This document shows, in pieces, positions 35,592 to 44,186 of a stretch of 64,000 nt of DNA (its first letter is position 1; each line of letters begins with the position of its first letter). The position numbers and the translations under genes are program-made. Source of the stretch: Natrialba asiatica DSM 12278 (GTDB lineage Archaea > Halobacteriota > Halobacteria > Halobacteriales > Natrialbaceae); NCBI RefSeq assembly GCF_000337555.1, contig NZ_AOIO01000040.1, positions 244,548-308,547 on the forward strand, read 5' to 3'. The notes below the pieces were generated by a model, which was not told where the DNA came from, did not search any database, and worked only from the letters and a program-made list of their open reading frames with translations.

Positions 35592-37763
35592 GTGTCCGAG
35601 ACAGCCGGGTACATGCGCTTTTTCCCGTACGACGAGCCGTACGAGAATCAGCGCGAGGCGATGGACCGCATCCACAACGCGCTCACACGCGGGCAAAACG
35701 TACTCTTCGAGGGTGCCTGCGGGACCGGTAAGACGCTCTCTTCGCTGGTCCCCGCCCTCGAGGTCGCCCGCGAACAGGACAAGACCGTCGTCATTACGAC
35801 GAACGTCCACCAGCAGATGCGCCAGTTCGTCGCGGAAGCCCGCGCGATCACCCGCGAGGAGTCGATCCGCGCCGTCGTCTTCAAAGGCAAGGGCTCGATG
35901 TGCCACATCGACGTCGGCTACGAGGAGTGCCAGACGCTCCGGGACAACACCCGCGCCCTCGTCGACGCCGAACAGGACAAACGGCAACTCGAACGCCGCC
36001 AGCGCGAACTCCTCCAAGAGAGCCAGGACGGCGACGGCGGCGCGGCCGACGCCCGCAGCGCCGTCATGGACGAACTCGAGTCCATCGAGGAACGCCTCGA
36101 CGACCTCGAAGACCAGAACGTTTGCGAGTACTACCGGAACAACCTGACCGAAGACACCGAGGCGTTCTTCGGCTGGCTCTTCGAGGACGTTCGCACCCCG
36201 GACGAAATTTACGACTACGCAGAGCAGCGCCAGCTTTGCGGCTACGAACTCCTGAAGGAGGGCATCGAGGGCGTCGACCTCGTCGTCTGCAACTACCACC
36301 ACCTGCTCGATGCCACGATCCGCGAGCAGTTCTTCCGCTGGCTCGGCCGCGATCCCGATGACGTGATCGCCGTCTTCGACGAGGCCCACAACGTCGAGGA
36401 CGCCGCCCGCGAGCACGCAACCCGGACCTGCTCCGAACGCACGTTCGAGTCCGCGCTGGATGAACTCGCAGACTCGGACGACCCCCGCGCCGAGGACGCC
36501 GTGAACGCGCTCTCCGCATTTCATCGGGCGCTCGTCGAAACCTACGAGGATTCCTTCGGCTTCGGCGAGCGCGAACGGATCGGCGAGAGCTGGGAGGACG
36601 TCCCGATCGCCAACGAGGGCCGACGCGACGACCTCACGCTCGAGTTCTTACGGCGCTACTCGGGGCAGGGGATCGAGACGGATCTCGAGGCGGCGATGAA
36701 ACTCGGCCAGGAGTTAGACGAGGAGTACGAAGAGGCCTACCGCGAGGGCGAGACGGCGACGCGAACGGAGTGTCAGACGCTCCAGGCGGCGGCGTTCGTC
36801 AGCGCGTGGATGAACGAAGGGGCGAAGGAAGGCCTCTATCCGGTCGTTTCCGTTACCCGAGACGCGGGAACCGACGAGATTTACGGCCGCGCGGAGCTGT
36901 ACTCCTGTCTGCCCCGGCAGGTCACCGGCCAGTTGTTCGACGAGGTGTCCGCAACCGTTCTGATGAGCGCAACGCTGCAGCCGTTCGACGTGACCGAGGA
37001 CGTGTTGGGGCTAGAGAAGCCGGTGACGATGGCCTACGGACTGCAGTTTCCCGCGGACAACCGCCGGACCTACGCCGTCGAGACGCCGCCGCTTTTCTCT
37101 TCGGACCGGGACGACTCGGCGGTCCAGGCGGCTGTCACGGAAACGATCCACGACGCCGTTCGCATGACGCCCGGGAACACGCTCGCCTTTTTCCCGAACT
37201 ACGGGGAAGCGAGTCGGTACGCCGAACGACTCGAGAACCGTTCGGAACGGCAGGTCTACCTCGACGAGCCCGGTGTTGCCGTCGAGGAGTTGCGACAGGA
37301 GTTCATCGCGGCCGACGACGCCGTCCTCTGTACTTCGTTGTGGGGGACGCTCGCGGAGGGTGTGAGCTTCGACGGCGAGGATGCCCGAACCGTACTCGTC
37401 GTCGGCGTTCCGTACCCCCACCTCGACGACCGGGCCGAGGCGGTCCAGGAGGCCTACGACGCGGCCTTCGAGGGAACCGAGACCGGCTGGCGATACGCGG
37501 TCGAGATTCCGACCGTCCGCAAGACCAGACAGGCGCTCGGCCGAGTCATCCGCTCGCCCGAAGACATCGGCGTCCGCGCGCTACTCGACCGACGCTACTC
37601 GAAGCAGGCGAAATCTGATCTCGGCAAGTACAGCGTCAACAGTACCTTTCCGTACGAACAACGACAGGAGCTACTCGATATCGGCTCGGACAAACTCAAG
37701 TTCGCAATGCGAAACTTCTACGGCGACCACGGTTGCTACAGTGGCGACCCGCCAGCACCCTGA
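35592..37763 (+). CDS. XPD/Rad3-family ATP-dependent DNA helicase
   Basis: 723 residues, GTG start. Helicase motifs: Walker A EGACGTGKT (40-48), DEAH box VFDEAHNVED (261-270). Four cysteines that could hold an iron-sulfur cluster are Cys104, Cys113, Cys178 and Cys216, spaced as in archaeal XPD. The C-terminal motif VIRSPEDIGVRALLDRRYS marks motif VI. It is a 5'-3' DNA repair helicase. The gene lies alone after the CDF gene. Confidence 0.93.
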   Translation: MSETAGYMRFFPYDEPYENQREAMDRIHNALTRGQNVLFEGACGTGKTLSSLVPALEVAREQDKTVVITTNVHQQMRQFVAEARAITREESIRAVVFKGKGSMCHIDVGYEECQTLRDNTRALVDAEQDKRQLERRQRELLQESQDGDGGAADARSAVMDELESIEERLDDLEDQNVCEYYRNNLTEDTEAFFGWLFEDVRTPDEIYDYAEQRQLCGYELLKEGIEGVDLVVCNYHHLLDATIREQFFRWLGRDPDDVIAVFDEAHNVEDAAREHATRTCSERTFESALDELADSDDPRAEDAVNALSAFHRALVETYEDSFGFGERERIGESWEDVPIANEGRRDDLTLEFLRRYSGQGIETDLEAAMKLGQELDEEYEEAYREGETATRTECQTLQAAAFVSAWMNEGAKEGLYPVVSVTRDAGTDEIYGRAELYSCLPRQVTGQLFDEVSATVLMSATLQPFDVTEDVLGLEKPVTMAYGLQFPADNRRTYAVETPPLFSSDRDDSAVQAAVTETIHDAVRMTPGNTLAFFPNYGEASRYAERLENRSERQVYLDEPGVAVEELRQEFIAADDAVLCTSLWGTLAEGVSFDGEDARTVLVVGVPYPHLDDRAEAVQEAYDAAFEGTETGWRYAVEIPTVRKTRQALGRVIRSPEDIGVRALLDRRYSKQAKSDLGKYSVNSTFPYEQRQELLDIGSDKLKFAMRNFYGDHGCYSGDPPAP

Positions 37764-37794
37764 TTTGGCACGGGCGCTTTCGACGCTCGCTTGC

Positions 37795-38163
37795 TCACTC
37801 GATCGTCACGTGTCCAACACCGCCAATCAGCATCACAACGTACGTTCCGCCGTCCTCAACTGCTACTTCGAACGACTCCTCGTCCGCCGTGATCGTCCGA
37901 GTATCGATGATGCCGTTTTCTTCGTGATCCAGTCGAAATCCGATCCCCTCGCGTTCGAGGTCCGAGCTCCCGTTCTCGCCGTCACCGAGCGGAAATATCT
38001 CCTCGATCTCCACCGTGATTGCCAGTTCCGATCCCGCGTCGGCGCTGAACTCGACGACTTCGTCCTCGCCGATCGTCGTATCGACGCCACCGCCGGCAAG
38101 GAGCCCGGTACAGCCTGCAAACGGGACGGTTGCAGCGAGTGCCACGACAGAACGTCGGTTCAT
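37795..38163 (-). CDS. small lipoprotein, unknown function
   Basis: 122 residues. The signal MNRRSVVALAATVPFAGC ends in lipobox FAGC (Cys18), so the protein is probably lipid-anchored outside. The rest is acidic and beta-like (VEFSADAGSELAITVEI, GGTYVVMLIGGVGHVTIE). I do not recognise a family. Its gene is followed on the same strand, upstream, by the rhodanese gene. Confidence 0.7.
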   Translation of the reverse strand: MNRRSVVALAATVPFAGCTGLLAGGGVDTTIGEDEVVEFSADAGSELAITVEIEEIFPLGDGENGSSDLEREGIGFRLDHEENGIIDTRTITADEESFEVAVEDGGTYVVMLIGGVGHVTIE

Positions 38164-38231
38164 AGAACAGAGACGCGATAGTAGCCACGAATAGTTTCTG
38201 GCCGAACTGCCGTGTCTCGTGTGCCTTCCCG

Positions 38232-38558
38232 TTACTGCGGCTGAAGGCTGGATTCGGACGCGGCCGACTCCCAGGCCTCGTACCCGCCGTCCATGCTCGC
38301 AACGGATTCTGCGTCGCCGTACTCGTCGATGAGTCGAGCGGCCTGGATCGAGGTCTTGCCGATATAGCAGTAGACGATAACCTCGTCGGCCCAGTCGCGG
38401 TCGACGACCGTCTCCTCGAGTTCGTCGATCGTGACGTGTTCGGCACCGGGGAGATGGCCGTCGTCGTAGGCCGCGTCCTCGCGGACGTCGATCAGGTCGA
38501 GTTGGTCGTCGCTGTCGAGGCGGTTGCGGACCGTTTCGGGGGAGAGTTCGTCGATCAT
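38232..38558 (-). CDS. single-domain rhodanese sulfurtransferase
   Basis: 108 residues with the rhodanese catalytic cysteine in VYCYIGKTS (Cys64) and the opening LDLIDVREDAAYDDGHLPGA. Such proteins carry persulfide sulfur. It lies beside a TusA-like gene and a YeeE transporter on the same strand, so the three probably form a sulfur import and delivery route. Confidence 0.92.
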   Translation of the reverse strand: MIDELSPETVRNRLDSDDQLDLIDVREDAAYDDGHLPGAEHVTIDELEETVVDRDWADEVIVYCYIGKTSIQAARLIDEYGDAESVASMDGGYEAWESAASESSLQPQ

Positions 38559-38582
38559 TGTCTGAAGTATCGTTCGGAGGGA

Positions 38583-38876
38583 CTATTGTTTTTGGAGGTA
38601 GATGCGATAGGTTGCGTCGCCGCTTCGCCACACCTTCGCTTCGGCGTCGTCGCCGACGGCTCGGGGGACGTTTTCGGTGCAGGGGACGTGGTCCGTCTCC
38701 TGGACGAGGAGGTCGCCCGGTTCGAGCCGCTGGAGGCCCTTTTTGGCCTCGACTTGCGGGTACGGACAGACCTCGCCCATCATGTCCTGGACGAGGTCGG
38801 CCTCCTCGAAGAGTTCGGCTGCGTCGTCGTCGCTCAGTTCGTCCGGGGTGTTCGTTACGTCGTCGATTGATGGCAT
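38583..38876 (-). CDS. TusA-family sulfur carrier
   Basis: 97 residues with the CPxP-type motif EVCPYP (Cys37), the sulfur-carrier cysteine. Starts with ATG at 38876, 24 bases upstream of the rhodanese stop region, same strand. TusA proteins pass sulfur as a persulfide between enzymes such as rhodanese and acceptors of tRNA thiolation or cofactor synthesis. A C-terminal TYRIYLQKQ tail is normal. Confidence 0.9.
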   Translation of the reverse strand: MPSIDDVTNTPDELSDDDAAELFEEADLVQDMMGEVCPYPQVEAKKGLQRLEPGDLLVQETDHVPCTENVPRAVGDDAEAKVWRSGDATYRIYLQKQ

Positions 38877-38990
38877 GTGTCTGTGTGTGCGTATGTGCGT
38901 GTGCTGATTCTGTGCTGATTCTGTGCTAATTCGGCGGTAGTTGACGACCGATTCGACCGGAGACGGGGCCGGACGGGCGAGGACGGCGCG

Positions 38991-40166
38991 TCAGATGGCA
39001 CAGCCGACCTCGCGGTAGATCCAGTGGGTCATCACGTAGACGCCGGCGACGATGCCGACCGCGGCGATGAACGAGTGGACCGACAGCTCGGCGATGCCCG
39101 AGTAGATGTTCCCGATGTTACAGCCGGGGGCGAGTCGGGAGCCGGTTCCCATGAGGAGCCCGCCGACGACCGCGTTCGGGAGTCGCCGGCGCTTCGGCAC
39201 GCGGACCGCGAAGTCCCCGCTCCAGAGAGCCGCGAGAAACGCGCCGACGATGACGAACGCGATCATCACCATGTCGACGGTCACGTCGACGCCCTGGCCC
39301 TGGAAGAGCACGGAGCCCCAATACTCGAACGAGTTCGTCTCGACGCCGACCTGCGAGAGCAGGTAGCCGGTCCAGCGGGATTCGGGGCCGGTCACGCCGA
39401 CGATCGAGTGCTGGGTGAACCAGAGCACGGCGGCGGCGGTGATCCCGAGGGCGGCGGTGCGGGGGTCCCAGGGCTGCTTGCTCGCGGCGATCGGGTTTCG
39501 CCACGCGCGAGCGAGACCGCGAGCGTAGGCGGCCGTCCCGCGGGCGAACTGGCGCAATCCGACGATCGGCGCGCGAAATGCGGCGAGGTTCAACTGGGCC
39601 GCGTCCGCGCGCTCGGCGAACGCGGCGGTCGTCGAGGCCCGTCCGATGAGGGTGGCGTACCCGAGCAGCGCGACGAGCGCGACGCCGACGCCGAGCAGTC
39701 CCGCCGGGATCGACGTGACGGTAAACAGGCTGACGCCCTCGCCCACCGTTAGCGCCGCGAAGTACGTGCTATCGAGCGTCGGGAAGGCAACGGTAAACGC
39801 CGCGTAGCCGATGCCCATACAGAGCAGCGTGAGCCAGAACTGCAGGTAGCCCTCGCCGGCCCGGTAAAGCGTGCCGCTGGCGCAGCCGCCGGCGTAGGTC
39901 ATCCCGATTCCGAAGATGAACCCGCCGACGAGTCCGGTGAACCCCCACTGGGGCGTCCAGAACGTCTGATAGTACCCGAACTGATAGGCGATCCCCCAGA
40001 AGACCATCGTCAGGAGCGTCGCAGCGAGAACGCCCTTCGTGACGCGAGAGTCTTTGTACGCGAAGAAGTCCCGAAAGGCGTTCACGAAGCAGAACCGTCC
40101 CTTCTGGAGGAACGCCCCCAGCGCGGTCCCGACGAGCGCTGCAACGAGTAGTGTCGAAAGCACCAC
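38991..40166 (-). CDS. full-length YeeE/YedE (TsuA-type) sulfur transporter
   Basis: 391 residues with about nine hydrophobic helices in two halves. Conserved cysteine-bearing motifs for thiosulfate/sulfite permeases are KGRFCFVNAF near the N-terminus, GGCASGTLYRAGEG in the middle and APGCNIGNIYSGIAELS near the C-terminus. Many haloarchaea encode the two halves as separate genes; here they are one chain. It lies directly upstream of the TusA and rhodanese genes on the same strand. Confidence 0.9.
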   Translation of the reverse strand: MVLSTLLVAALVGTALGAFLQKGRFCFVNAFRDFFAYKDSRVTKGVLAATLLTMVFWGIAYQFGYYQTFWTPQWGFTGLVGGFIFGIGMTYAGGCASGTLYRAGEGYLQFWLTLLCMGIGYAAFTVAFPTLDSTYFAALTVGEGVSLFTVTSIPAGLLGVGVALVALLGYATLIGRASTTAAFAERADAAQLNLAAFRAPIVGLRQFARGTAAYARGLARAWRNPIAASKQPWDPRTAALGITAAAVLWFTQHSIVGVTGPESRWTGYLLSQVGVETNSFEYWGSVLFQGQGVDVTVDMVMIAFVIVGAFLAALWSGDFAVRVPKRRRLPNAVVGGLLMGTGSRLAPGCNIGNIYSGIAELSVHSFIAAVGIVAGVYVMTHWIYREVGCAI

Positions 40167-40378
40167 CGAAAAACAGCGCCTTGCCGGCCTTAACTCGCGT
40201 CCAGCCGGATGACTATTCCCCCACTCCTGACGAACTCGAGTCGCCGAATTCGGCCGGTAACGGCTTCTCTCGGTGACGAACGTCGTGGACTGGCGTCTCT
40301 GTGGCTACTAGCTACCAGCAGCATTTGCACCTATCGCGTACCGCCGATTGCGGGGACGAAATGCGACAATGACGACGA

Positions 40379-40894
40379 CTACAACGACTGTGACGACAAC
40401 GGCACGCGACTCGCCGGTACCTTTTCCGTGCCGTTCCAGAACTCGAGTTCAGTGACGGTCCAGGTGATCGGGTCGATCTCGCGGTCGGCCAGTCGCCGCG
40501 CGGTTGCAGTGTCGCCGCCGCGAGCGAGGGTGATGTGAGGGACGTAGTCGTCGCCTTCGAGGTCGTCGACGGGATCGAAGATCTCGATGAGTTGGGAGTG
40601 AATGGCCTCGAGACCGGGGCTGTCGACGCTGAGGTAGACAACGGGTGCGGAGCCGATCGGCGGGTCGTCGAAGTAGTCGATACCGGTGATCGTCGCGTCG
40701 ACGGCGGCCGTGTTTTCGAGCGCACGGTGGGTCCGACGCTGGAGGTGAGTGAGGTGTGTCCGTGAGGCATCGCCGAGCCGTTTGAGGAGACACGAGTGGG
40801 TCCGGCGGACGTGCTCGAAGGCGACGAGTTCGGGATGGAGATCGGTAGCGAGTTTGCGGACGCGGCCGGGGACGGGGGCGATAACGCTGTACAC
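40379..40894 (-). CDS. 2'-5' RNA ligase/phosphoesterase family protein
   Basis: 171 residues. The second HxT signature is clear as PHITLARG (His120). The first is degenerate: HSCLLKRLGD in place of HxTL. The layout is of the LigT/2H phosphoesterase fold. Members cut or join RNA 2',3'-cyclic phosphates; the weak first motif makes activity uncertain. A 212-base gap separates it from the YeeE gene. Confidence 0.8.
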   Translation of the reverse strand: MYSVIAPVPGRVRKLATDLHPELVAFEHVRRTHSCLLKRLGDASRTHLTHLQRRTHRALENTAAVDATITGIDYFDDPPIGSAPVVYLSVDSPGLEAIHSQLIEIFDPVDDLEGDDYVPHITLARGGDTATARRLADREIDPITWTVTELEFWNGTEKVPASRVPLSSQSL

Positions 40895-41006
40895 GCGTCG
40901 AGTCGACTAGTGATTGTGGTGGGGAACGTTTGAGCGTTCTGTTCCCGTTTTTGCGTTTTGTTACGCGTGCGAGCGCGCAAATCGCACCTCGCTGATTCAG
41001 CGCCAC

Positions 41007-41192
41007 TTACAACCGGTCGAGCAGCCACAGGCCGATCAGGACGAGGACTGCAAGCATGAGCAGCGGCTGGAGGATTCCGATGAGGGTGCCGACGATCGCC
41101 TGTACGACCTCGATGACGAGCAAGAGGGCGACTAACACGAGGACGAGTTTCAGGAGGGTTTCGACCGCGAGTGCGCCACGAGTGTCGATCAT
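41007..41192 (-). CDS. 61-residue two-helix membrane protein (DUF7554-like)
   Basis: From the ATG at 41192; the in-frame ATG at 41225 adds a non-conserved prefix. Two strongly hydrophobic helices (about 11-31, and 39-57) with a short turn VQAIVGTLIGILQPLL. Divergent from the membrane HTH gene, with an intergenic region of about 85 bases that holds the latter's promoter. Function unknown. Confidence 0.65.
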   Translation of the reverse strand: MIDTRGALAVETLLKLVLVLVALLLVIEVVQAIVGTLIGILQPLLMLAVLVLIGLWLLDRL

Positions 41193-41249
41193 AACTCGTG
41201 CTTTGTCAGGCAAATTGAAAAACACTCCGCTACTGGAGTCGGAAAGACC

Positions 41250-41256
41250 TATTTAG
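41250..41256 (+). promoter_or_regulatory. TATA element for the membrane HTH gene
   Basis: TATTTAG centred about 26 bases before the ATG at 41279, the leaderless spacing seen before ileS and other genes in this window. Confidence 0.45.
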
Positions 41257-41278
41257 TCGGCCCCAGCAGTTGTACGTA

Positions 41279-42571
41279 ATGGACGGGAAGGGGCTTCGAG
41301 CCCTGGTATGTGCACTCGTCGTCGTCTGGTGTACGGTTGCGGTGGGCTGGTCCATGTCGGGTGCTGTGGTGGCGACCGACACGGCAACCGGTCAGTCGCT
41401 CGCGTCGACACAAGTGCCGGTGCACGAACAGGGTCAGGCTACGGGTCAGTTTGTGACTTCGTCACAGTCACTGTTACAGTCACAACAGCTACAGCCGCAG
41501 GTGCAAGACGACGCTCCCGATGCGAGTTCACATCTCAATAACTCGACCGAGACCCACATCAGCATCTTCCTCGAGGAGGATGGCTCTGCGACGGTCGAGG
41601 TTGACTATCGCTTCGAGGCGGGATCGGATGACTGGAACGAACTCGAGTCGGACGTCGAGGCCAATCCGGACGCGTATACTGCGCGAGAAGAAGCGGATTG
41701 GGAACAAGACGTCGAGGAAGCCCAGAACAGGACGAATCGAGAGATGAACATCTCGAACACCACGGTGACGACGACGACGAGTTCGGCGACGCCACAGGAT
41801 CTCGGTCACGTCACGTTCACGTTCGAGTGGTCGTCGTTTGCAAACGTCGTGTTGAACCAGATCGAGGCGGGAGATGCACTCGCGGGCTGGTTTACACCCA
41901 CCGAGGGGACGACGCTACAGATAATCCCGCCGGACGGATACGTGATCGAAGAGGCTGATCCGCAGCCGGCGGGGTCCTCGGAGGAGTCAGTTCTCTGGAA
42001 CGGGGCCGAAACGGAATTTATCGAGGATCAGCCCATGATCGTCATGACCGAGGATAGCGAGACTGCCACGACGTCGGACGGAGCGGGTGAGGGGCTATCA
42101 CTGTCGCGGCTGGTCATCGTTGCGACGCTCGTTGTGTTGGCGGCGGTCGGCGTCGGTATCGGAGCCGCCGCGTGGTGGACTCGGCGAGGCCCCGGGAACG
42201 GGAGCGGTTCCAGGTTCGGGTCCGGATCCAGTACTGACCCACGGTCCCGGCCACCGACAAGCGGGGCGGCGGGAGAGTCGGTAGAGGAGTCGTCGACCCC
42301 GGCTTCGGGTTCTCCTCGCGGAAACGGCGGTGGTTCCGGGTCGAATAGCCCGCCGCCGGAACTCTTGAGCAACGAAGAGCGCGTGCTTAAACTCCTCGAG
42401 AGATCCGGTGGCCGGATCAAACAGCAACAGGTCGTCTCCGAACTCGAGTGGACCGAAGCCAAGACGAGTCAGGTCGTCGGCGGGTTGCGAGAGGACGACG
42501 AGATCGACGTCTTCCGAATCGGGCGCGAAAACGTGCTGGCGCTGCCGGACGAAGCCGAGTCAGAACAGTAG
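41279..42571 (+). CDS. membrane-anchored winged-helix regulator (DUF7345/DUF7343-like)
   Basis: 430 residues. An N-terminal signal-like helix (about 6-26) leads to an acidic extracytoplasmic domain (LNNSTETHISIFLEEDGSATVEVDY), then a transmembrane helix (about 276-296, LVIVATLVVLAAVGVGIGAA) and a Gly/Ser/Pro linker. The C-terminal domain is a cytoplasmic winged helix: NEERVLKLLERSGGRIKQQQ, then ELEWTEAKTSQVVGGLREDDEI. It is a one-component membrane regulator architecture of haloarchaea. Directly before the arginine cluster, on the same strand, so a role in its control is possible. Confidence 0.8.
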   Translation: MDGKGLRALVCALVVVWCTVAVGWSMSGAVVATDTATGQSLASTQVPVHEQGQATGQFVTSSQSLLQSQQLQPQVQDDAPDASSHLNNSTETHISIFLEEDGSATVEVDYRFEAGSDDWNELESDVEANPDAYTAREEADWEQDVEEAQNRTNREMNISNTTVTTTTSSATPQDLGHVTFTFEWSSFANVVLNQIEAGDALAGWFTPTEGTTLQIIPPDGYVIEEADPQPAGSSEESVLWNGAETEFIEDQPMIVMTEDSETATTSDGAGEGLSLSRLVIVATLVVLAAVGVGIGAAAWWTRRGPGNGSGSRFGSGSSTDPRSRPPTSGAAGESVEESSTPASGSPRGNGGGSGSNSPPPELLSNEERVLKLLERSGGRIKQQQVVSELEWTEAKTSQVVGGLREDDEIDVFRIGRENVLALPDEAESEQ

Positions 42572-42650
42572 TCGTCGTTGGTAGTTGGCAGCGATTTCGT
42601 TCCGTATTCTTGCGCTCGATCCCGCAAGCCACGATCGCTTTTGACTCTGC

Positions 42651-42692
42651 GTGCAACCCGGTGCAACATTTGCCCGACACGAGGATTTAATA
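42651..42692 (+). promoter_or_regulatory. promoter of the sORF before argG, with tandem GTGCAAC
   Basis: Two 10-base repeats GTGCAACCCG-GTGCAACATT (42651-42670) precede a TATA-like TTTAATA (42686-42692). The TATA is about 29 bases before the sORF ATG at 42718. A third GTGCAA lies at 42713, at the SD. Confidence 0.45.
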
Positions 42693-42717
42693 GGGTCAAG
42701 TCTCGTAGGAGGGTGCA

Positions 42718-42813
42718 ATGACGCAGTCCGCCGGTCTTGCAACTGCGTTCGCTTCTGTCGTGACCGGCGGGGCTGTCTCCCCGCGACCGCGACGACCGCG
42801 ACCGGGCCTTTGA
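42718..42813 (+). CDS. 31-codon ORF with Arg/Pro-rich end, before argG
   Basis: ATG at 42718, TGA at 42811-42813, 31 residues: hydrophobic/small N-terminal half and the C-terminus SPRPRRPRPGL, in which five Arg and five Pro codons alternate (CGA/CCG rich). A strong Shine-Dalgarno AGGAGGG (42707-42713) and a TATA element precede it. The stop codon lies in the loop of a hairpin CGGGC-CTTTGA-GCCCG (42803-42818). It could be a leader peptide for argG, or a small protein of its own. No family is recognised. Confidence 0.5.
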   Translation: MTQSAGLATAFASVVTGGAVSPRPRRPRPGL

Positions 42814-42818
42814 GCCCG
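42803..42818 (+). promoter_or_regulatory. hairpin holding the sORF stop codon
   Basis: CGGGC (42803-42807), loop CTTTGA containing the TGA stop, GCCCG (42814-42818). A five-base-pair stem followed by a pyrimidine run. Confidence 0.4.
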
Positions 42819-42859
42819 TACTATCCCTTCCCCCACGTTCCATGCTGTTTCCCAAATTG

Positions 42860-42874
42860 ATAGGTAATTCCTAT
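42860..42874 (+). promoter_or_regulatory. palindrome ATAGG-N5-CCTAT before argG
   Basis: ATAGG-TAATT-CCTAT is 55 bases upstream of the argG TATA element TTTAAGTATA (42928-42937), which is about 27 bases before the argG ATG. It may be an operator for arginine control; no regulator site is known to me. Confidence 0.35.
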
Positions 42875-42927
42875 TTTTCCGGTTAGCGTCCGCTCTCTCC
42901 ATAAATTACAACAATTGAAGCAATGAA

Positions 42928-42937
42928 TTTAAGTATA
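42928..42937 (+). promoter_or_regulatory. TATA element for argG
   Basis: TTTAAGTATA centred about 25 bases upstream of the ATG at 42958. argG thus seems able to start its own transcript, independent of the short ORF. Confidence 0.5.
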
Positions 42938-42957
42938 TCCCTCGGTTCTGTTCGGAT

Positions 42958-44184
42958 ATGACACGCGTTGCACTCGCGTTCTCGGGTGGACTGGACACGA
43001 CCGTCTGTGTCCCGTTGCTCGAGGAAGAGTACGGATACGACGAGGTCATCGGCGTCACCGTCGACGTCGGCCAACCGGCCTCGGAGTTCGACGAAGCAGA
43101 AGAGACCGCAGAAGCGCTCGATCTAGATCACTACGTCGTCGACGCCAAAGCCGAGTTCGCCGACCTCTGTTTCGACAGCGTTCGCGCGAACGCGACCTAC
43201 CAGGGCTACCCGCTCGGGACGGCGCTCGCTCGTCCCGTCATCGCCGAGGCGATCCTGCAGGTCGCTCAAGAACAGGACTGTGACGGCATCGCTCACGGCT
43301 GTACGGGCAAAGGGAACGACCAGCTCCGCTTCGAAGCCGTCTGGCGCGACTCCGACCTCGAAGTCATCGCCCCCGTGCGCGAACTCGGACTCACGCGCGA
43401 GTGGGAACAGGAGTACGCCGACGACAAGGACCTCCCCGTCGAGGGCGGCAGCGGCGGCGACTGGTCGATCGACACCAACCTCTGGAGTCGCTCCGTCGAG
43501 GGCGACGAACTCGAGGACCCGAGTTACGTCCCGCCCACGGACATCTACGACTGGACGGACGAACCGTCCGGCGAGAGCGAGGAAATCGAGATCACTTTCG
43601 AGGCGGGGTACCCCGTCGCCGTCGACGGCGAGGAGTACGATTCCGTCTCGCTCATCGAGCACCTGAACGAACTCGCCGGATCCTACGGCGTCGGTCGCAC
43701 GGACTCGATGGAAGATCGCATGCTCGGGCTGAAAGTCCGCGAGAACTACGAGCACCCCGCCGCCACGACGCTTCTCAACGCCCACGAAGCCCTGGAAGGG
43801 CTCGTGCTCACCCAGGAAGAGCGCGAGTTCAAGCAGCTGATCGATCAGCGCTGGTCGAAGAAGGGCTACGAGGGACTGGTCGACGCGCCGCTCGTCGGTG
43901 CACTCGAGGGCTTCATCGCCCAAACCCAGCGGCGCGTCACCGGCACCGTCACGGTTCGCTTCGAGGGTGGCACGGCTCGCCCGGTCGCCCGCGATAGCGA
44001 GTTCGCGGCGTACTCGGCCGAACACGCGTCCTTCGACACGGAAACGGTCGGCAAGATCAAGCAGGAGGACGCCACCGGCGTCGCGAAGTACCACGGCTTC
44101 CAGCGCCGCCTCGCGAACGCGGTGACCGACGACGACGCGGACGCCGAGACGGTCGAACTCGCCACCGACGGAGGCGAGGAGTAG
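42958..44184 (+). CDS. argG: argininosuccinate synthase
   Basis: 408 residues. The P-loop-like ATP pyrophosphatase motif AFSGGLDTT (7-15) and the region HGCTGKGNDQLRFE are typical. It condenses citrulline and aspartate with ATP to argininosuccinate. It begins the arginine cluster; argH follows after 2 bases. Upstream are the AT-rich leader, a palindrome and the 31-codon ORF. Confidence 0.97.
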   Translation: MTRVALAFSGGLDTTVCVPLLEEEYGYDEVIGVTVDVGQPASEFDEAEETAEALDLDHYVVDAKAEFADLCFDSVRANATYQGYPLGTALARPVIAEAILQVAQEQDCDGIAHGCTGKGNDQLRFEAVWRDSDLEVIAPVRELGLTREWEQEYADDKDLPVEGGSGGDWSIDTNLWSRSVEGDELEDPSYVPPTDIYDWTDEPSGESEEIEITFEAGYPVAVDGEEYDSVSLIEHLNELAGSYGVGRTDSMEDRMLGLKVRENYEHPAATTLLNAHEALEGLVLTQEEREFKQLIDQRWSKKGYEGLVDAPLVGALEGFIAQTQRRVTGTVTVRFEGGTARPVARDSEFAAYSAEHASFDTETVGKIKQEDATGVAKYHGFQRRLANAVTDDDADAETVELATDGGEE

Positions 44185-44186
44185 TC

